The notes under the pieces are model-generated. The model saw only the letters and a program-made list of their open reading frames with translations. It was not told the origin of the DNA and searched no databases. Positions 16,463 to 26,151 of a stretch of 64,000 nucleotides of DNA are shown here, in pieces; position 1 is the first letter of the stretch; each line of letters begins with the position of its first letter. This stretch comes from Coprococcus phoceensis (GTDB lineage: Bacteria; Bacillota; Clostridia; Lachnospirales; Lachnospiraceae): positions 806,001 through 870,000 of the forward strand of contig NZ_FNWC01000007.1 of assembly GCF_900104635.1 (NCBI RefSeq), given 5' to 3'. The position numbers and the translations under genes are program-made.

Positions 16463-17064
16463 TGAGAATTATTGGAATTACAGGAGGAGTGGGATCTGGA
16501 AAAAGTCAGGTCCTCTCCTTTATGAAAGAACGATATGGCGCTGTTATCTGTCAGGCAGATCAAGTGGCATGGAAATTGCAGGAGCCGGGAAGTGTGTGCT
16601 ATGAAAAAATCGTCGCACATTTTGGAACAGATATTTTGCGGACAGATAGGACGATTAACCGAGAAATTCTAGGCGGAATCGTCTTTGGAAATGCTGAAGA
16701 AATGGCAGTGCTAAATGGCATTGTGCATCCAGAAGTGAAAGCACATATCAAAGAAAAGATAGCGACAGAAAAAAACATGGGCACGTCATGTTTTGTGTTG
16801 GAAGCGGCGCTTTTATTGGAAGATCACTATGATGAAATCTGTCATGAACTCTGGTATATTTATACGGAAGAGTCCGTTCGGCGAATTCGCCTGAAAGAAT
16901 CCAGAGGATACAGTGACGAAAAAATATCAGCGATGATAGCCTCGCAGATGCCGGAAAATGTGTTCCGACAGAAGTGTCAGGTTGTGATCAACAACAGTAA
17001 CTCGTTTGAGATGACACAAAGAGAGATTGAAAAAGCAATGAACAGGCAGGAGAAGAGAAAATGA
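16462..17064 (+). CDS. coaE: Dephospho-CoA kinase
   Basis: A 200-residue P-loop kinase that performs the last step of coenzyme A synthesis. Walker A GGVGSGKS lies at residues 8-15, the DQVAWKLQEPG stretch matches the family's substrate lid start, and LEAALLLE follows near 112. ATG 16462 overlaps the polA stop by one base, and its own stop overlaps the next gene in ATGA, so polA-coaE-MBL are read as one operon. Confidence 0.95.
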   Translation: MRIIGITGGVGSGKSQVLSFMKERYGAVICQADQVAWKLQEPGSVCYEKIVAHFGTDILRTDRTINREILGGIVFGNAEEMAVLNGIVHPEVKAHIKEKIATEKNMGTSCFVLEAALLLEDHYDEICHELWYIYTEESVRRIRLKESRGYSDEKISAMIASQMPENVFRQKCQVVINNSNSFEMTQREIEKAMNRQEKRK

Positions 17065-17858
17065 GATTATGCAGCATAGCCAGCGGCAGCAGTGGAAACT
17101 GTATTTACGCAGGAAGTGATAAGACACATTTGCTGATCGATACAGGAATCAGCAAAAAGAGGATTGAGGAAGGGCTACATGAGATTGGAATCAAAGGGGA
17201 AGAACTTGGAGGTATTTTGATTACCCATGAACATTCAGACCATATTCAGGGGCTCGGAGTGTTCAGCCGGAAATACGAAATTCCGATTTATGCGACGAGA
17301 GGAACTATAGAGGGAATCAAGGCATATAAAGGAATCGGGAAAATGCCGGAAGGTCTCCTGAAAGAAGTCACAGTGGATCAGATGTTTTCCATTGGAAATC
17401 TTGATATCAGACCGTTTGCAATCTCGCATGATGCGAATGAACCATCCGGATTTCGAATTGAACATGACGGAAAATCATTGGCCGTTGCGACAGATCTTGG
17501 CATTTATGATGCGTATACAGTCGAGAATTTAAAAGGGCTGGATGCGATATTGCTTGAGGCAAACCATGATGTACATATGCTGGAAGTGGGAGCATACCCG
17601 TATTATTTAAAACAACGTGTGCTTGGAAATCGTGGACATTTATCGAATGAATTGTCAGGACGCCTGCTTTGTGATATACTACATGACAATATGAAATATA
17701 TCATGCTCGGGCACTTAAGTAAGGAAAATAATTATGAAGAGCTTGCCTATGAGACCGTGAAGCTGGAAGTGACAATGGGTGACAATCCATACAGAGGAGA
17801 AGATATTCCTCTTATGGTTGCAAATAGAGATACTATTTCAAATATATTACAGATTTAA
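17061..17858 (+). CDS. MBL-fold metallohydrolase, YycJ/WalJ type
   Basis: A 265-residue metallo-beta-lactamase-fold enzyme. The metal motif THEHSDH lies at residues 54-60, with ATDLG and EANHD downstream and GHLSKEN near the end supplying the other ligands. The SGSSGNCIY opening is typical of the YycJ/WalJ branch, thought to act as an exonuclease in DNA repair. Coupling to polA and coaE fits a DNA-related job. Molecular activity is inferred from family. Confidence 0.88.
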   Translation: MRLCSIASGSSGNCIYAGSDKTHLLIDTGISKKRIEEGLHEIGIKGEELGGILITHEHSDHIQGLGVFSRKYEIPIYATRGTIEGIKAYKGIGKMPEGLLKEVTVDQMFSIGNLDIRPFAISHDANEPSGFRIEHDGKSLAVATDLGIYDAYTVENLKGLDAILLEANHDVHMLEVGAYPYYLKQRVLGNRGHLSNELSGRLLCDILHDNMKYIMLGHLSKENNYEELAYETVKLEVTMGDNPYRGEDIPLMVANRDTISNILQI

Positions 17859-17874
17859 TCACAGGAGGTAGAAG

Positions 17875-18147
17875 ATGAAGAAGAGCATTATAACAGTTGT
17901 AGGAAAAGATACCGTAGGAATTACAGCAAAGGTGTGTACATACCTTGCAGAGAACAATATTAATATTTTAGATATTTCCCAGACAATCGTTCAGGGATAT
18001 TTCAATATGATGATGATCGTGGATATGAATGAGGCGAAAGAGGAATTCAGAGAAGTTTCTGAGGAACTGAATAAAATCGGTGAAGAAATCGGTGTTACTA
18101 TCCGTTGCCAGAGATCTGAGATTTTTGAAAAAATGCACAGACTGTAA
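17875..18147 (+). CDS. ACT domain protein (UPF0237)
   Basis: A 90-residue single ACT domain of GcvR-like sequence, starting [19 protein letters not shown] with the ligand-loop Gly and the DISQTI strand. ACT domains bind amino acids or similar small effectors. AGGAGG precedes ATG 17875. The gene is followed 68 bases on by the UPF0210 gene, an association seen across Firmicutes and archaea, suggesting that the ACT protein senses a ligand for that partner. Ligand unknown. Confidence 0.9.
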   Translation: MKKSIITVVGKDTVGITAKVCTYLAENNINILDISQTIVQGYFNMMMIVDMNEAKEEFREVSEELNKIGEEIGVTIRCQRSEIFEKMHRL

Positions 18148-18215
18148 AACAGCCAATTCGAGCTTTCATGGCTGAACTGTTACTAATTTTTAGAAGAGAA
18201 AGGCGAAAGAAGACG

Positions 18216-19580
18216 ATGATTAATATTTATGAAGTAACCGAGACGAATCAGATGATTGCAGAGGAAAATTTAGATGTGCGTACGATTACGCTTGGTATCA
18301 GCCTGATGGACCGTATCGATTCTGATCTGCAAAAACTGAATGAAAATATTTATAACAAGATTACGACAATGGCAAAAAATCTCGTATCGACAGGGGACGA
18401 GATTGAGCATGAATTTGGTATCCCGATTGTAAACAAACGTATTTCTATCACACCGATCTCCCTGATCGGTGCAGCTGCCTGCAAGTCACCGGAAGATTTT
18501 GTTACAATTGCAAAAACGCTTGACAGGGCTGCAAAAGAAGTGGGTGTGAATTTTATCGGCGGTTATTCTGCTTTGGTGTCAAAAGGAATGACAAAGAGTG
18601 AGGAAAATCTGATCCGTTCCATTCCGGAGGCACTTTCTGTGACAGAGCGTATCTGCAGCTCTGTGAATGTAGGTTCTACGAAGACAGGAATCAATATGGA
18701 CGCAGTCAGACTCTGTGGAGAGATTGTAAAAGAGACAGCAGAAGCGACAAAAGAGAATGACTCGCTGGGATGTGCAAAGCTCGTGATTTTCTGTAATGCG
18801 CCGGATGATAATCCGTTCATGGCAGGTGCATTTTTGGGAGTGACAGAGGCAGATGCAGTGATCAATGTAGGAGTCAGTGGACCGGGTGTTGTGAAACATG
18901 CAATCGAACAAGTGCGTGGAGAAGGATTTGAAGTGCTCTGCGAGACGATTAAAAAGACAGCGTTTAAGGTGACTCGTGTCGGACAGCTTGTCGCAGGGGC
19001 AGCATCCAAACGTCTTGGAATTCCATTTGGTATTATTGATTTGTCACTTGCTCCGACTCCTGCAGTGGGAGACAGCGTAGCTGAGATTTTAGAAGAGATT
19101 GGTTTAGAGAGAGTTGGAGCTCCGGGTACGACAGCGGCACTTGCCATGTTGAATGATCAGGTGAAAAAAGGCGGTGTCATGGCATCTTCTTATGTGGGAG
19201 GACTAAGTGGTGCATTTATTCCGGTCAGCGAGGATCAGAGAATGATTGATGCTGTGAATGCCGGTTCGCTGACACTTGAAAAATTAGAAGCGATGACTTG
19301 CGTATGTTCGGTAGGACTTGATATGATTGCGATTCCAGGAAAGACAAAGGCGACAACAATCTCAGGAATCATAGCAGATGAGATGGCAATCGGTATGGTG
19401 AATCAAAAGACAACAGCAGTGAGAGTGATTCCGGTCATTGGAAAAGATGTTGGAGAAGTAGCTGAATTTGGTGGTCTGCTCGGCTATGCACCGATTATGC
19501 CGGTGAATGAATTTGACTGCAGTGATTTTGTGAATCGTAACGGTAGAATTCCAGCTCCGATTCACAGCTTTAAGAATTAG
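18216..19580 (+). CDS. PFL family protein (UPF0210/DUF711)
   Basis: A 454-residue protein; the frame opens earlier at 18168 but family members begin [11 protein letters not shown], which is ATG 18216. Glycine-rich segments ([39 protein letters not shown]) run through the whole length as in UPF0210 proteins, which have a pyruvate-formate-lyase-like fold but no established reaction. It is of full family length. Pairing with the ACT protein upstream is the strongest functional clue. Confidence 0.9.
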   Translation: MINIYEVTETNQMIAEENLDVRTITLGISLMDRIDSDLQKLNENIYNKITTMAKNLVSTGDEIEHEFGIPIVNKRISITPISLIGAAACKSPEDFVTIAKTLDRAAKEVGVNFIGGYSALVSKGMTKSEENLIRSIPEALSVTERICSSVNVGSTKTGINMDAVRLCGEIVKETAEATKENDSLGCAKLVIFCNAPDDNPFMAGAFLGVTEADAVINVGVSGPGVVKHAIEQVRGEGFEVLCETIKKTAFKVTRVGQLVAGAASKRLGIPFGIIDLSLAPTPAVGDSVAEILEEIGLERVGAPGTTAALAMLNDQVKKGGVMASSYVGGLSGAFIPVSEDQRMIDAVNAGSLTLEKLEAMTCVCSVGLDMIAIPGKTKATTISGIIADEMAIGMVNQKTTAVRVIPVIGKDVGEVAEFGGLLGYAPIMPVNEFDCSDFVNRNGRIPAPIHSFKN

Positions 19581-19599
19581 AAAGAGAGTAAAAAGCAAT

Positions 19600-20457
19600 A
19601 TGGGAAAGATAGCGGTAGTAACAGACAGCAATAGTGGAATTACACAGGAAAAAGGAAAAGAACTGGGTGTTCATGTTATTCCGATGCCGTTTTATATTGA
19701 TGGCGAATTGTTTTTGGAGGATATCACGCTGACACAGGAAGCGTTTTATGAAAAGCTTGCCAGTGACTGTGAGATCAGCACTTCTCAGCCAGCTCCGGGA
19801 GAAGTGATGGAATTTTGGGACAAACTGTTGAAAGAATATGATGAGATTGTGCATATTCCGATGTCAAGTGGGCTAAGCAGCACCTGCGAGACGGCGATTA
19901 TGCTGTCAAAGGACTATGACGGCAAAGTAGAAGTGGTAAATAACCAGAGAATTTCCGTGACGCAAAAGACTTCTGTGCTAGATGCTGTGAGACTGGCAAA
20001 AGCAGGGAAAAGTGCACTGGAGATTAAAGAGAGTCTGGAAGCTGAGAAGCTGGAAGCCAGTATCTATATTACTGTTGACACTTTAAAATATCTGAAAAAG
20101 GGCGGGCGAATCACACCGGCTGCGGCTGCGATCGGAACAGTGCTCAATCTAAAGCCGGTGCTTCAGATCCAGGGGGAAAAGCTGGATGCATTTGCCAAAG
20201 TAAGAGGTTGGAAGCAGGCGAAAAAGACGATGCTGGATGCGATGGAAAAAGATCTGCTGCATCGTTTTGGCGGTAAAAAGATGTCCTTGCTTGCCGCTTA
20301 CACATGCAGCGCCGAGGAAGCGAAAAGCTGGAAAGAAGAATTGGAGGATCGTTTCCCGAATTATACAATTGATATGGATCCGTTATCACTGAGCGTGGCG
20401 TGCCACATCGGACCGGGAGCACTGGCGGTAGCGTGTGCAAAAGAAGTAGACTTATAG
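19600..20457 (+). CDS. DegV family fatty-acid-binding protein
   Basis: A 285-residue DegV protein, starting IAVVTDSNSGI, with the ligand-contacting ISTSQPAPGE near residue 62 and PMSSGLSSTCETA near 90, and the KYLKKGGRI segment in the C-terminal domain. Family members bind long-chain fatty acids; some (FakB) present them to the kinase FakA for phosphorylation. No FakA is seen nearby. It converges on tmcAL and shares a terminator hairpin with it. Confidence 0.9.
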   Translation: MGKIAVVTDSNSGITQEKGKELGVHVIPMPFYIDGELFLEDITLTQEAFYEKLASDCEISTSQPAPGEVMEFWDKLLKEYDEIVHIPMSSGLSSTCETAIMLSKDYDGKVEVVNNQRISVTQKTSVLDAVRLAKAGKSALEIKESLEAEKLEASIYITVDTLKYLKKGGRITPAAAAIGTVLNLKPVLQIQGEKLDAFAKVRGWKQAKKTMLDAMEKDLLHRFGGKKMSLLAAYTCSAEEAKSWKEELEDRFPNYTIDMDPLSLSVACHIGPGALAVACAKEVDL

Positions 20458-20466
20458 AAACATAGA

Positions 20467-20510
20467 TATGAGCAGCAGATGTACTAGATACGTACAATCT
20501 GCTGCTCATA
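20467..20510. terminator. Bidirectional terminator hairpin between degV and tmcAL
   Basis: Perfect 14-bp arms at 20467-20480 and 20497-20510 enclose a 16-base loop, with T-rich sequence on one side. The stop codon of the convergent tmcAL gene lies in the loop, so the second arm encodes its last residues. Confidence 0.75.
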
Positions 20511-21710
20511 TTCGTTTTGAAATGGTGTATCGAATTTTTCTGTAATGACAGATTCGTATAGATCTGCTGCAAATAAGTCAGCATTAAGCATCTTCTGTCC
20601 AGGTAAAGAGAGGGTATCTTTCGCGGTGAGTTTAGTCAGGAGTGGAACGTCTGCACATTTTTTGATCTCTGACAAAACAGCAGCACTCTCTTTTCGGAAT
20701 CCTAATATACGAAAGTAAAAAGGAGCTTTGGCGGTACACAAAGAAAAATCATCCTTTTGAATCTGCAGCAGAATGTGCATGAGTGCTCTGCTGACCCTTG
20801 CGTAAGTCGATTCTTTTGTATTCAGAAGATGACAGAATTGCTCAAAACTGCGAAATTGACTGCGACATCGGATAATCCGATTGGCAAGCTCGACAGAGAC
20901 ATCGAGATATTGCGTGAGTGTGTCAGCAGTCTCACTTAACAGACGGTATTTCAGCAATAGAGAAAAATCATTTAAAAATACAGGAAAACGAACCTGATAA
21001 TTTTCTTTTAAAAGAGTAAGGGCGGAATCAGGAACATGTCCGGAAAGAGATTCCAGTTCTTTTGTTGTTGACACTGTCTTTCGGATGGCTGAGGCAGAGC
21101 TGTATATTTTGTGAAGATCTGTCTCATGGTAACCGGAACCGATTCGTGAGATTGCAAATGGCTGAATTGAGCTGTTTAATCTAGAGAGCGCCTTTAAGTA
21201 CTCAATCCCTAAAATATTGTTTGGCTGTTCTAAAATAGAAGCAATCCCTTCTTCTTTCGTGAAATCCTGAAAGGCTTTTTGACGTGCAAGCGGGAAACGA
21301 TAGCCATCCCTAAGGTAGGACTGAAGGCTATGCTTGTATGCGTCTGGTTCCTCCGCCATAATATCTGCCGCTTTTTGCAAAAGTGTAAGGTCTCCACATT
21401 CACTTCCAAAACAGATGCTGTCCACGCAGCGGAGGGCATGAAGGAGTGAGACAGCACCGTATGCAAAATATTCCGCACTGGCACAGGCATAAAAAACCGG
21501 CAACTCAATGACCAAATCTGCGCCTGATTTTAAAGCCATCTTTGCGCGAAGGTGCTTTGGCAGTAGTGCAGGAGCACCACGCTGTACGAAGTTTCCACTC
21601 ATAACGACAACCACTTTGTCTGCTTTTGTCAATTTTTTTGCTTTTTCAATATGGTACTGATGTCCATTGTGAAATGGATTATATTCTGTAATTAACCCTG
21701 TGATTTTCAT
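20484..21710 (-). CDS. tmcAL: tRNA(Met) cytidine acetate ligase
   Basis: A 408-residue nucleotidyltransferase-fold protein, formerly YlbM. The N-terminus has TEYNPFHNGHQYH with the HxGH nucleotide-binding motif, then SGNFVQRGAPA and FGSECGDL, all family marks. TmcAL activates acetate with ATP to make N4-acetylcytidine at the wobble base of elongator tRNA-Met. It is transcribed alone on the minus strand from ATG at 21710, divergent from mgtE, with a good promoter between. Confidence 0.93.
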   Translation of the reverse strand: MKITGLITEYNPFHNGHQYHIEKAKKLTKADKVVVVMSGNFVQRGAPALLPKHLRAKMALKSGADLVIELPVFYACASAEYFAYGAVSLLHALRCVDSICFGSECGDLTLLQKAADIMAEEPDAYKHSLQSYLRDGYRFPLARQKAFQDFTKEEGIASILEQPNNILGIEYLKALSRLNSSIQPFAISRIGSGYHETDLHKIYSSASAIRKTVSTTKELESLSGHVPDSALTLLKENYQVRFPVFLNDFSLLLKYRLLSETADTLTQYLDVSVELANRIIRCRSQFRSFEQFCHLLNTKESTYARVSRALMHILLQIQKDDFSLCTAKAPFYFRILGFRKESAAVLSEIKKCADVPLLTKLTAKDTLSLPGQKMLNADLFAADLYESVITEKFDTPFQNEYEQQIVRI

Positions 21711-21743
21711 AAAAAATTCCTCACAATCAGATTTTGTAGGTGT

Positions 21744-21772
21744 ATTATACTATACAATCAAAAAAATCGCAA
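21744..21772 (-). promoter_or_regulatory. Promoter of tmcAL
   Basis: Read on the minus strand, TTGCGA (21772-21767) and TATAAT (21749-21744) are 17 bases apart. Confidence 0.6.
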
Positions 21773-21790
21773 AATATTCTGTTATTTTAT

Positions 21791-21820
21791 TTGACAAAAA
21801 GAATGAAAAAAGGTTAAACT
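21791..21820 (+). promoter_or_regulatory. Promoter of mgtE
   Basis: TTGACA at 21791-21796 and a weaker TAAACT at 21815-21820, spacer 18. The leader to the start is only about 28 bases, too short for an M-box riboswitch. Confidence 0.5.
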
Positions 21821-21854
21821 AAAAATAGCGTTTGGAGACGGGAGGTAATTATTG

Positions 21855-23186
21855 ATGAATGAAGAGCAGATTTTAGAGATGCTTGAAAACAGAGAATATA
21901 AGGAATTAAAAATAGAATTAGAGAAAATGTATCCCGTCGACTTGGCTGAGTTGCTGGAAGAATTTGACGAGAAACAGCGAATCATCGTATTTCGTCTTTT
22001 GTCAAAAGAATCTGCGGCAGATACCTTTACGTATCTTAACAGTGACATGCGAGAAGTGCTTATCAACGCTTTGACAGATTCGGAGATCAAAGAAGTGATG
22101 GACGAGATGTATCTGGATGATACGGTCGATGTGCTGGAAGAGATGCCCGCGAATGTGGTCGACAGACTTTTGATGGTGACAGATGAGGAGACACGTAAAC
22201 AGATTAATGAGCTTTTGCAGTATCCGGAGGATAGTGCGGGAAGTATCATGAATGTGGAGTATATTGCTCTCCGAAAAGAGATGACAGTCGCAGATGCGAT
22301 ATTAAAGATTCGTCAGGTTGGAATCAACCGTGAGACAATCTACACATGCTATGTGACGGAAAAGCGAAAACTGATTGGTGTTGTCGATGTGAAAGATCTG
22401 CTGACAACCGGTGAGAATCGTCTGATTGAAGAGATTATGGAGACGAACATGCTCTATGTCAATACACATGATGATCAGGAAGAGGTGGCAAGTCTGATCA
22501 ATAAATACGGTCTGATCGCAATTCCGGTTGTGGATTATGAGATGTGTATGGTCGGTATTGTAACGGTAGACGATGCCATGGCAGTCTTGCAGGAAGAGGC
22601 GACTGAAGATATGAGCATGATGGCCGGTATTGCGCCAAGTGAGGACTCTTACTTTGGGACATCCGTTTGGAAGCATGTCAGGAACCGTTTCCCGTGGCTT
22701 TTATTTCTGATGTTGTCAGCAACAATGACAGGTCTTTTACTGGGACATTATGAAGGAGCGCTGGCAGTGATGCCGATTTTAAATACATTTGTTCCAATGC
22801 TTACCGGAACCGGCGGAAACTGTGGTTCGCAGAGTTCGACGTTGATCATCCGTGGTCTTGCTGTCGACGAGATTGAGTTTGGCGATATTTTTAAAGTGTT
22901 GTTTAAAGAAATTCGGATTGCTTTATTAGCTGGATTTTTACTTGCGATTGTGAATGGAATTCGTATTGTTTTAATGTACAAAGATACAATGCTTGCATTT
23001 GCAGTAGGACTCACTTTGATGTGCACCGTAATCTTATCAAAAACAATCGGATGTTCGCTTCCGCTAATTGCGAAAAAATGCGGTCTTGACCCGGCGATTA
23101 TGGCAGCCCCTCTGATCACAACACTTGTGGATACGGGAACAATTTTTGTATACTTTACGATTGTGACGAGAATTTTTCATATATAA
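21855..23186 (+). CDS. mgtE: Magnesium transporter MgtE
   Basis: A 443-residue channel-like Mg2+ transporter. Residues 1-125 are the acidic MgtE N domain, about 130-250 a CBS pair (GIVTVDDAMAVL), and 275-443 five transmembrane helices with the pore-lining segment TGTGGNCGSQSS. GGAGGT sits eight bases ahead of ATG 21855, which is preferred over a TTG three bases earlier. Members open when cytosolic Mg2+ is low. A terminator follows. Confidence 0.95.
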   Translation: MNEEQILEMLENREYKELKIELEKMYPVDLAELLEEFDEKQRIIVFRLLSKESAADTFTYLNSDMREVLINALTDSEIKEVMDEMYLDDTVDVLEEMPANVVDRLLMVTDEETRKQINELLQYPEDSAGSIMNVEYIALRKEMTVADAILKIRQVGINRETIYTCYVTEKRKLIGVVDVKDLLTTGENRLIEEIMETNMLYVNTHDDQEEVASLINKYGLIAIPVVDYEMCMVGIVTVDDAMAVLQEEATEDMSMMAGIAPSEDSYFGTSVWKHVRNRFPWLLFLMLSATMTGLLLGHYEGALAVMPILNTFVPMLTGTGGNCGSQSSTLIIRGLAVDEIEFGDIFKVLFKEIRIALLAGFLLAIVNGIRIVLMYKDTMLAFAVGLTLMCTVILSKTIGCSLPLIAKKCGLDPAIMAAPLITTLVDTGTIFVYFTIVTRIFHI

Positions 23187-23187
23187 T

Positions 23188-23230
23188 GACAGCAGGCAGT
23201 TATCCAGTGTGATAACTGCCTGTCTTTGTA
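23188..23230 (+). terminator. Intrinsic terminator after mgtE
   Basis: AGGCAGTTATC (23194-23204) pairs perfectly with GATAACTGCCT (23211-23221), extended by GACA/TGTC outer pairs and a T-rich tail. Confidence 0.75.
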
Positions 23231-23259
23231 TTGTACTTAAAAAGAGACATGAAACCCTC

Positions 23260-23288
23260 TTGTATACAAAATACGTTTGCGTTATAAT
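23260..23288 (+). promoter_or_regulatory. Promoter of pta-ackA
   Basis: TTGTAT at 23260-23265, a 17-base spacer and perfect TATAAT at 23283-23288. The leader to pta is about 40 bases. Confidence 0.75.
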
Positions 23289-23334
23289 ACAAATATGTGA
23301 GAAAAATGGAAAGATGGAAAGGAGTCTTTAAATC

Positions 23335-24330
23335 ATGGGATTTATTGATGTAATTAAAGAAAAAGCGAAAGCAGACAAAAAAACAATTGTACTTCCGGAG
23401 ACAGAAGACAAGAGAACTTACGAAGCAGCAGAGGCAGTGCTCAAAGAAGGTACAGCTAATCTTGTTCTCGTGGGAAGCAAAGAAGAGATTGAGAAAAACG
23501 GAGCGGGATTTGATATCAGCGGAGCAACGATTGTTGATCCGGCAACATATGAAAAAACAGAAGCATATATTGCAAAATTGGTAGAATTGAGACAGAAAAA
23601 AGGAATGACAGAAGAGCAGGCAAGAGAATTGCTGCTTACAAACTATCTGTACTATGGGGTTATGATGGTGAAAATGGGAGATGCTGACGGTATGGTATCC
23701 GGAGCGTGTCATTCAACAGCAGATACATTGAGACCATGCTTACAGATCTTAAAAACAAAGCCTGGAACAAAATTAGTATCCGCATTTTTCGTAATGGTAG
23801 TACCGGATTGTGATATGGGAGCAAACGGAACATTTATCTTTGGTGATTCAGGGTTAGAGCAGAATCCGGATCCGGAAAAATTAGCTGCAATTGCGCTTTC
23901 TTCAGCGGAATCATTCAAATTGTTGGTTGGGGAAGAGCCAAAAGTTGCTATGCTTTCTCATTCTACAAAGGGAAGTGCAAAACATGCAGACGTTGACAAA
24001 GTGGTAGAGGCTACACGTCTTGCAAAAGAGATGGCACCGGAACTTCAGTTGGACGGAGAACTTCAGCTAGATGCTGCAATCGTTCCGGAAATCGGAGAAT
24101 CAAAAGCTCCTGGAAGCAAGGTTGCAGGACATGCTAACGTACTGATCTTCCCTGACTTGGATGCAGGAAATATCGGATACAAATTAGTACAGAGACTTGG
24201 AAAGACGGAAGCGTACGGACCTTTGACACAGGGAATTGCAAAACCGGTTAACGATTTGTCACGTGGATGCAGTGCTGCTGATATCGAAGGTGTAGTAGCA
24301 ATCACAGCTGTTCAGGCGCAGGCTCAATAA
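23335..24330 (+). CDS. pta: Phosphate acetyltransferase
   Basis: A 331-residue enzyme that converts acetyl-CoA and phosphate to acetyl phosphate. The short form without extra N-terminal domains is present, with LPETEDKRTYEAA near residue 20, ADGMVSGACHSTADT at about 117 and FPDLDAGNIGYKL near 276. GAAAGGAG precedes ATG 23335. It is followed 22 bases later by ackA, forming the usual acetate/ATP-yielding pair of anaerobes. Confidence 0.96.
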   Translation: MGFIDVIKEKAKADKKTIVLPETEDKRTYEAAEAVLKEGTANLVLVGSKEEIEKNGAGFDISGATIVDPATYEKTEAYIAKLVELRQKKGMTEEQARELLLTNYLYYGVMMVKMGDADGMVSGACHSTADTLRPCLQILKTKPGTKLVSAFFVMVVPDCDMGANGTFIFGDSGLEQNPDPEKLAAIALSSAESFKLLVGEEPKVAMLSHSTKGSAKHADVDKVVEATRLAKEMAPELQLDGELQLDAAIVPEIGESKAPGSKVAGHANVLIFPDLDAGNIGYKLVQRLGKTEAYGPLTQGIAKPVNDLSRGCSAADIEGVVAITAVQAQAQ

Positions 24331-24352
24331 TAAAAGTACGGAGGAAAGAAAC

Positions 24353-25543
24353 ATGAATGTTTTAGTAATCAATTGTGGAAGTTCATCTTTGAAATTCCAA
24401 TTAATTAATTCAGATACAGAAGCAGTTTTGGCAAAAGGACTTTGCGAGAGAATCGGAATTGACGGAAGTCTTACTTATCAACCGGCAGGCGGAGAAAAGA
24501 AAACAGAAGATAAGGCAATGCCTACACACACAGAGGCAATTCAGTTCGTGATCGATGCATTGACAGATGCGGACAGAGGTGTTGTGAGAAGCCTCGATGA
24601 GATCGGTGCTGTTGGACATCGTGTTGTACATGGTGGAGAGAAATTTGCAAGTTCAGCAGTGATCACAGATGAGATGATCAAAGCAGTAGAAGAGTGCAAT
24701 GACCTTGCACCACTTCACAATCCTGCAAACTTGATCGGTATTCGTGCATGTCAGGAATTGATGCCTGGAACACCTATGGTTGCAGTTTTCGATACTGCAT
24801 TCCACCAGACAATGCCTGAAAAAGCATATATGTATGGACTTCCATACGAATACTATGAAAAATACAAAGTAAGACGCTACGGTTTCCATGGGACAAGCCA
24901 CAGCTTTGTTTCAAAAAGAACAGCAGAATTGTTAGACAGACCTTACGAAGAAACAAAGACAATTGTCTGCCACTTAGGAAACGGCGCAAGTATCTGCGCA
25001 GTAGAAAATGGAAAATCTGTAGATACTTCTATGGGACTTACTCCATTGGAAGGACTTGTAATGGGAACACGTTCGGGAGATATCGATCCGGCAATTTTAG
25101 AGTTCATTGCGAAGAAAGAAGATCTTGATATTGACGGACTGATGACAATGTTAAATAAAAAATCAGGTGTATATGGTCTTTCCAACAACTTGTCAAGCGA
25201 CTTCAGAGATTTGACAGCCGGAGCAGCACAAGGAAATAAACCGGCTCAGATCGCCTTAGATGTATTCTGCTATCGTGTGGCAAAATATGTAGGAAGCTAT
25301 GTCGCAGCAATGAATGGTGTAGATGCAATTGCATTTACGGCAGGTATCGGTGAGAATGTATGCATCGTAAGAGAAAAAGTATGTGCTTACTTAGGATACT
25401 TAGGAGTAGAACTTAATAAAGAAGCAAATGCAAAGCAAGGAGAAGAAGTTACAATCTCTACACCAGATTCAAAAGTAAAAGTCATGGTTGTTCCTACAAA
25501 TGAAGAACTTGCCATTGCACGTGAGACAGTTGCTTTAGTGTAA
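24353..25543 (+). CDS. ackA: Acetate kinase
   Basis: A 396-residue ASKHA-fold kinase that makes ATP and acetate from acetyl phosphate. It begins NVLVINCGSSSLKFQL, with RVVHGGEKF near residue 90, VFDTAFHQTMP near 146 and the nucleotide motifs CHLGNGASI and FTAGIGEN. Full family length. Second gene of the pta operon, AGGAGG ribosome site. Confidence 0.97.
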   Translation: MNVLVINCGSSSLKFQLINSDTEAVLAKGLCERIGIDGSLTYQPAGGEKKTEDKAMPTHTEAIQFVIDALTDADRGVVRSLDEIGAVGHRVVHGGEKFASSAVITDEMIKAVEECNDLAPLHNPANLIGIRACQELMPGTPMVAVFDTAFHQTMPEKAYMYGLPYEYYEKYKVRRYGFHGTSHSFVSKRTAELLDRPYEETKTIVCHLGNGASICAVENGKSVDTSMGLTPLEGLVMGTRSGDIDPAILEFIAKKEDLDIDGLMTMLNKKSGVYGLSNNLSSDFRDLTAGAAQGNKPAQIALDVFCYRVAKYVGSYVAAMNGVDAIAFTAGIGENVCIVREKVCAYLGYLGVELNKEANAKQGEEVTISTPDSKVKVMVVPTNEELAIARETVALV

Positions 25544-25565
25544 ATAGAATTTTCTGATAAAAGTG

Positions 25566-25593
25566 TTGACAAATATCATTTACATGCTATAAT
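25566..25593 (+). promoter_or_regulatory. Strong promoter of yceD-rpmF
   Basis: Consensus TTGACA (25566-25571) and TATAAT (25588-25593) with a 16-base spacer. Confidence 0.8.
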
Positions 25594-25620
25594 AGTTTAG
25601 GTATGAATAGGAGTAACAAT

Positions 25621-26148
25621 ATGTTAATAAACCTATCAGACGTATTGTCTGAACATCACAAGACAATTGATAAGACTACTTCGGTAGAGATGACAGAATT
25701 TCATTCAGAATTAGGACGTTTTCCGGTTCTTGAGAAAGAGGATGTTCACATTGTTGTAAAACACGTGAAGAATCGCGAACTTATGATTACCGGAGAGGGA
25801 AGACTGGTGCTGGAGATTCCGTGTGACCGTTGCTTAGAAGCGGTTCCAACAGAATTTATTTTGGAATTTACGAAGAATGTAGACTTAGATGAGTCGAGTG
25901 AAGAACAGGCAATGGAATTAGATGAAAAAAATTATATTGACGGATATAATCTTGACGTAGACAAATTACTCTATAATGAGATTTTGATAGGATGGCCGAT
26001 GAAAATTCTGTGTCGCGAAGACTGTAAAGGAATTTGCAACATGTGTGGTCAAAACCTAAATAAGGGAACTTGTGACTGTGAAGATACAAGCCTTGACCCT
26101 AGAATGTCAGTTATCCGCGATGTTTTTAAGAATTTTAAGGAGGTGTAA
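25621..26148 (+). CDS. yceD: DUF177 family protein YceD
   Basis: A 175-residue protein. ATG 25621 has AGGAG seven bases upstream and is preferred over ATG 25603. The C-terminal part holds CREDCKGICNMCG and GTCDC, the Cys-rich ending usual in Firmicutes DUF177 proteins. It is always found next to rpmF, as here with a three-base gap. DUF177 proteins are linked to 23S rRNA accumulation in bacteria and plastids, and a role in large-subunit assembly is likely. Confidence 0.88.
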   Translation: MLINLSDVLSEHHKTIDKTTSVEMTEFHSELGRFPVLEKEDVHIVVKHVKNRELMITGEGRLVLEIPCDRCLEAVPTEFILEFTKNVDLDESSEEQAMELDEKNYIDGYNLDVDKLLYNEILIGWPMKILCREDCKGICNMCGQNLNKGTCDCEDTSLDPRMSVIRDVFKNFKEV

Positions 26149-26151
26149 TCT

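Noticed and set aside
18563..19147. 194-codon minus-strand open frame
   Set aside because: Antisense to the UPF0210 gene, whose family-wide conservation explains the region; composition is that of a shadow frame.
21711..21854. Possible M-box or other Mg2+ riboswitch before mgtE
   Set aside because: The leader after the promoter is only about 28 bases, too short for any known Mg2+ riboswitch.
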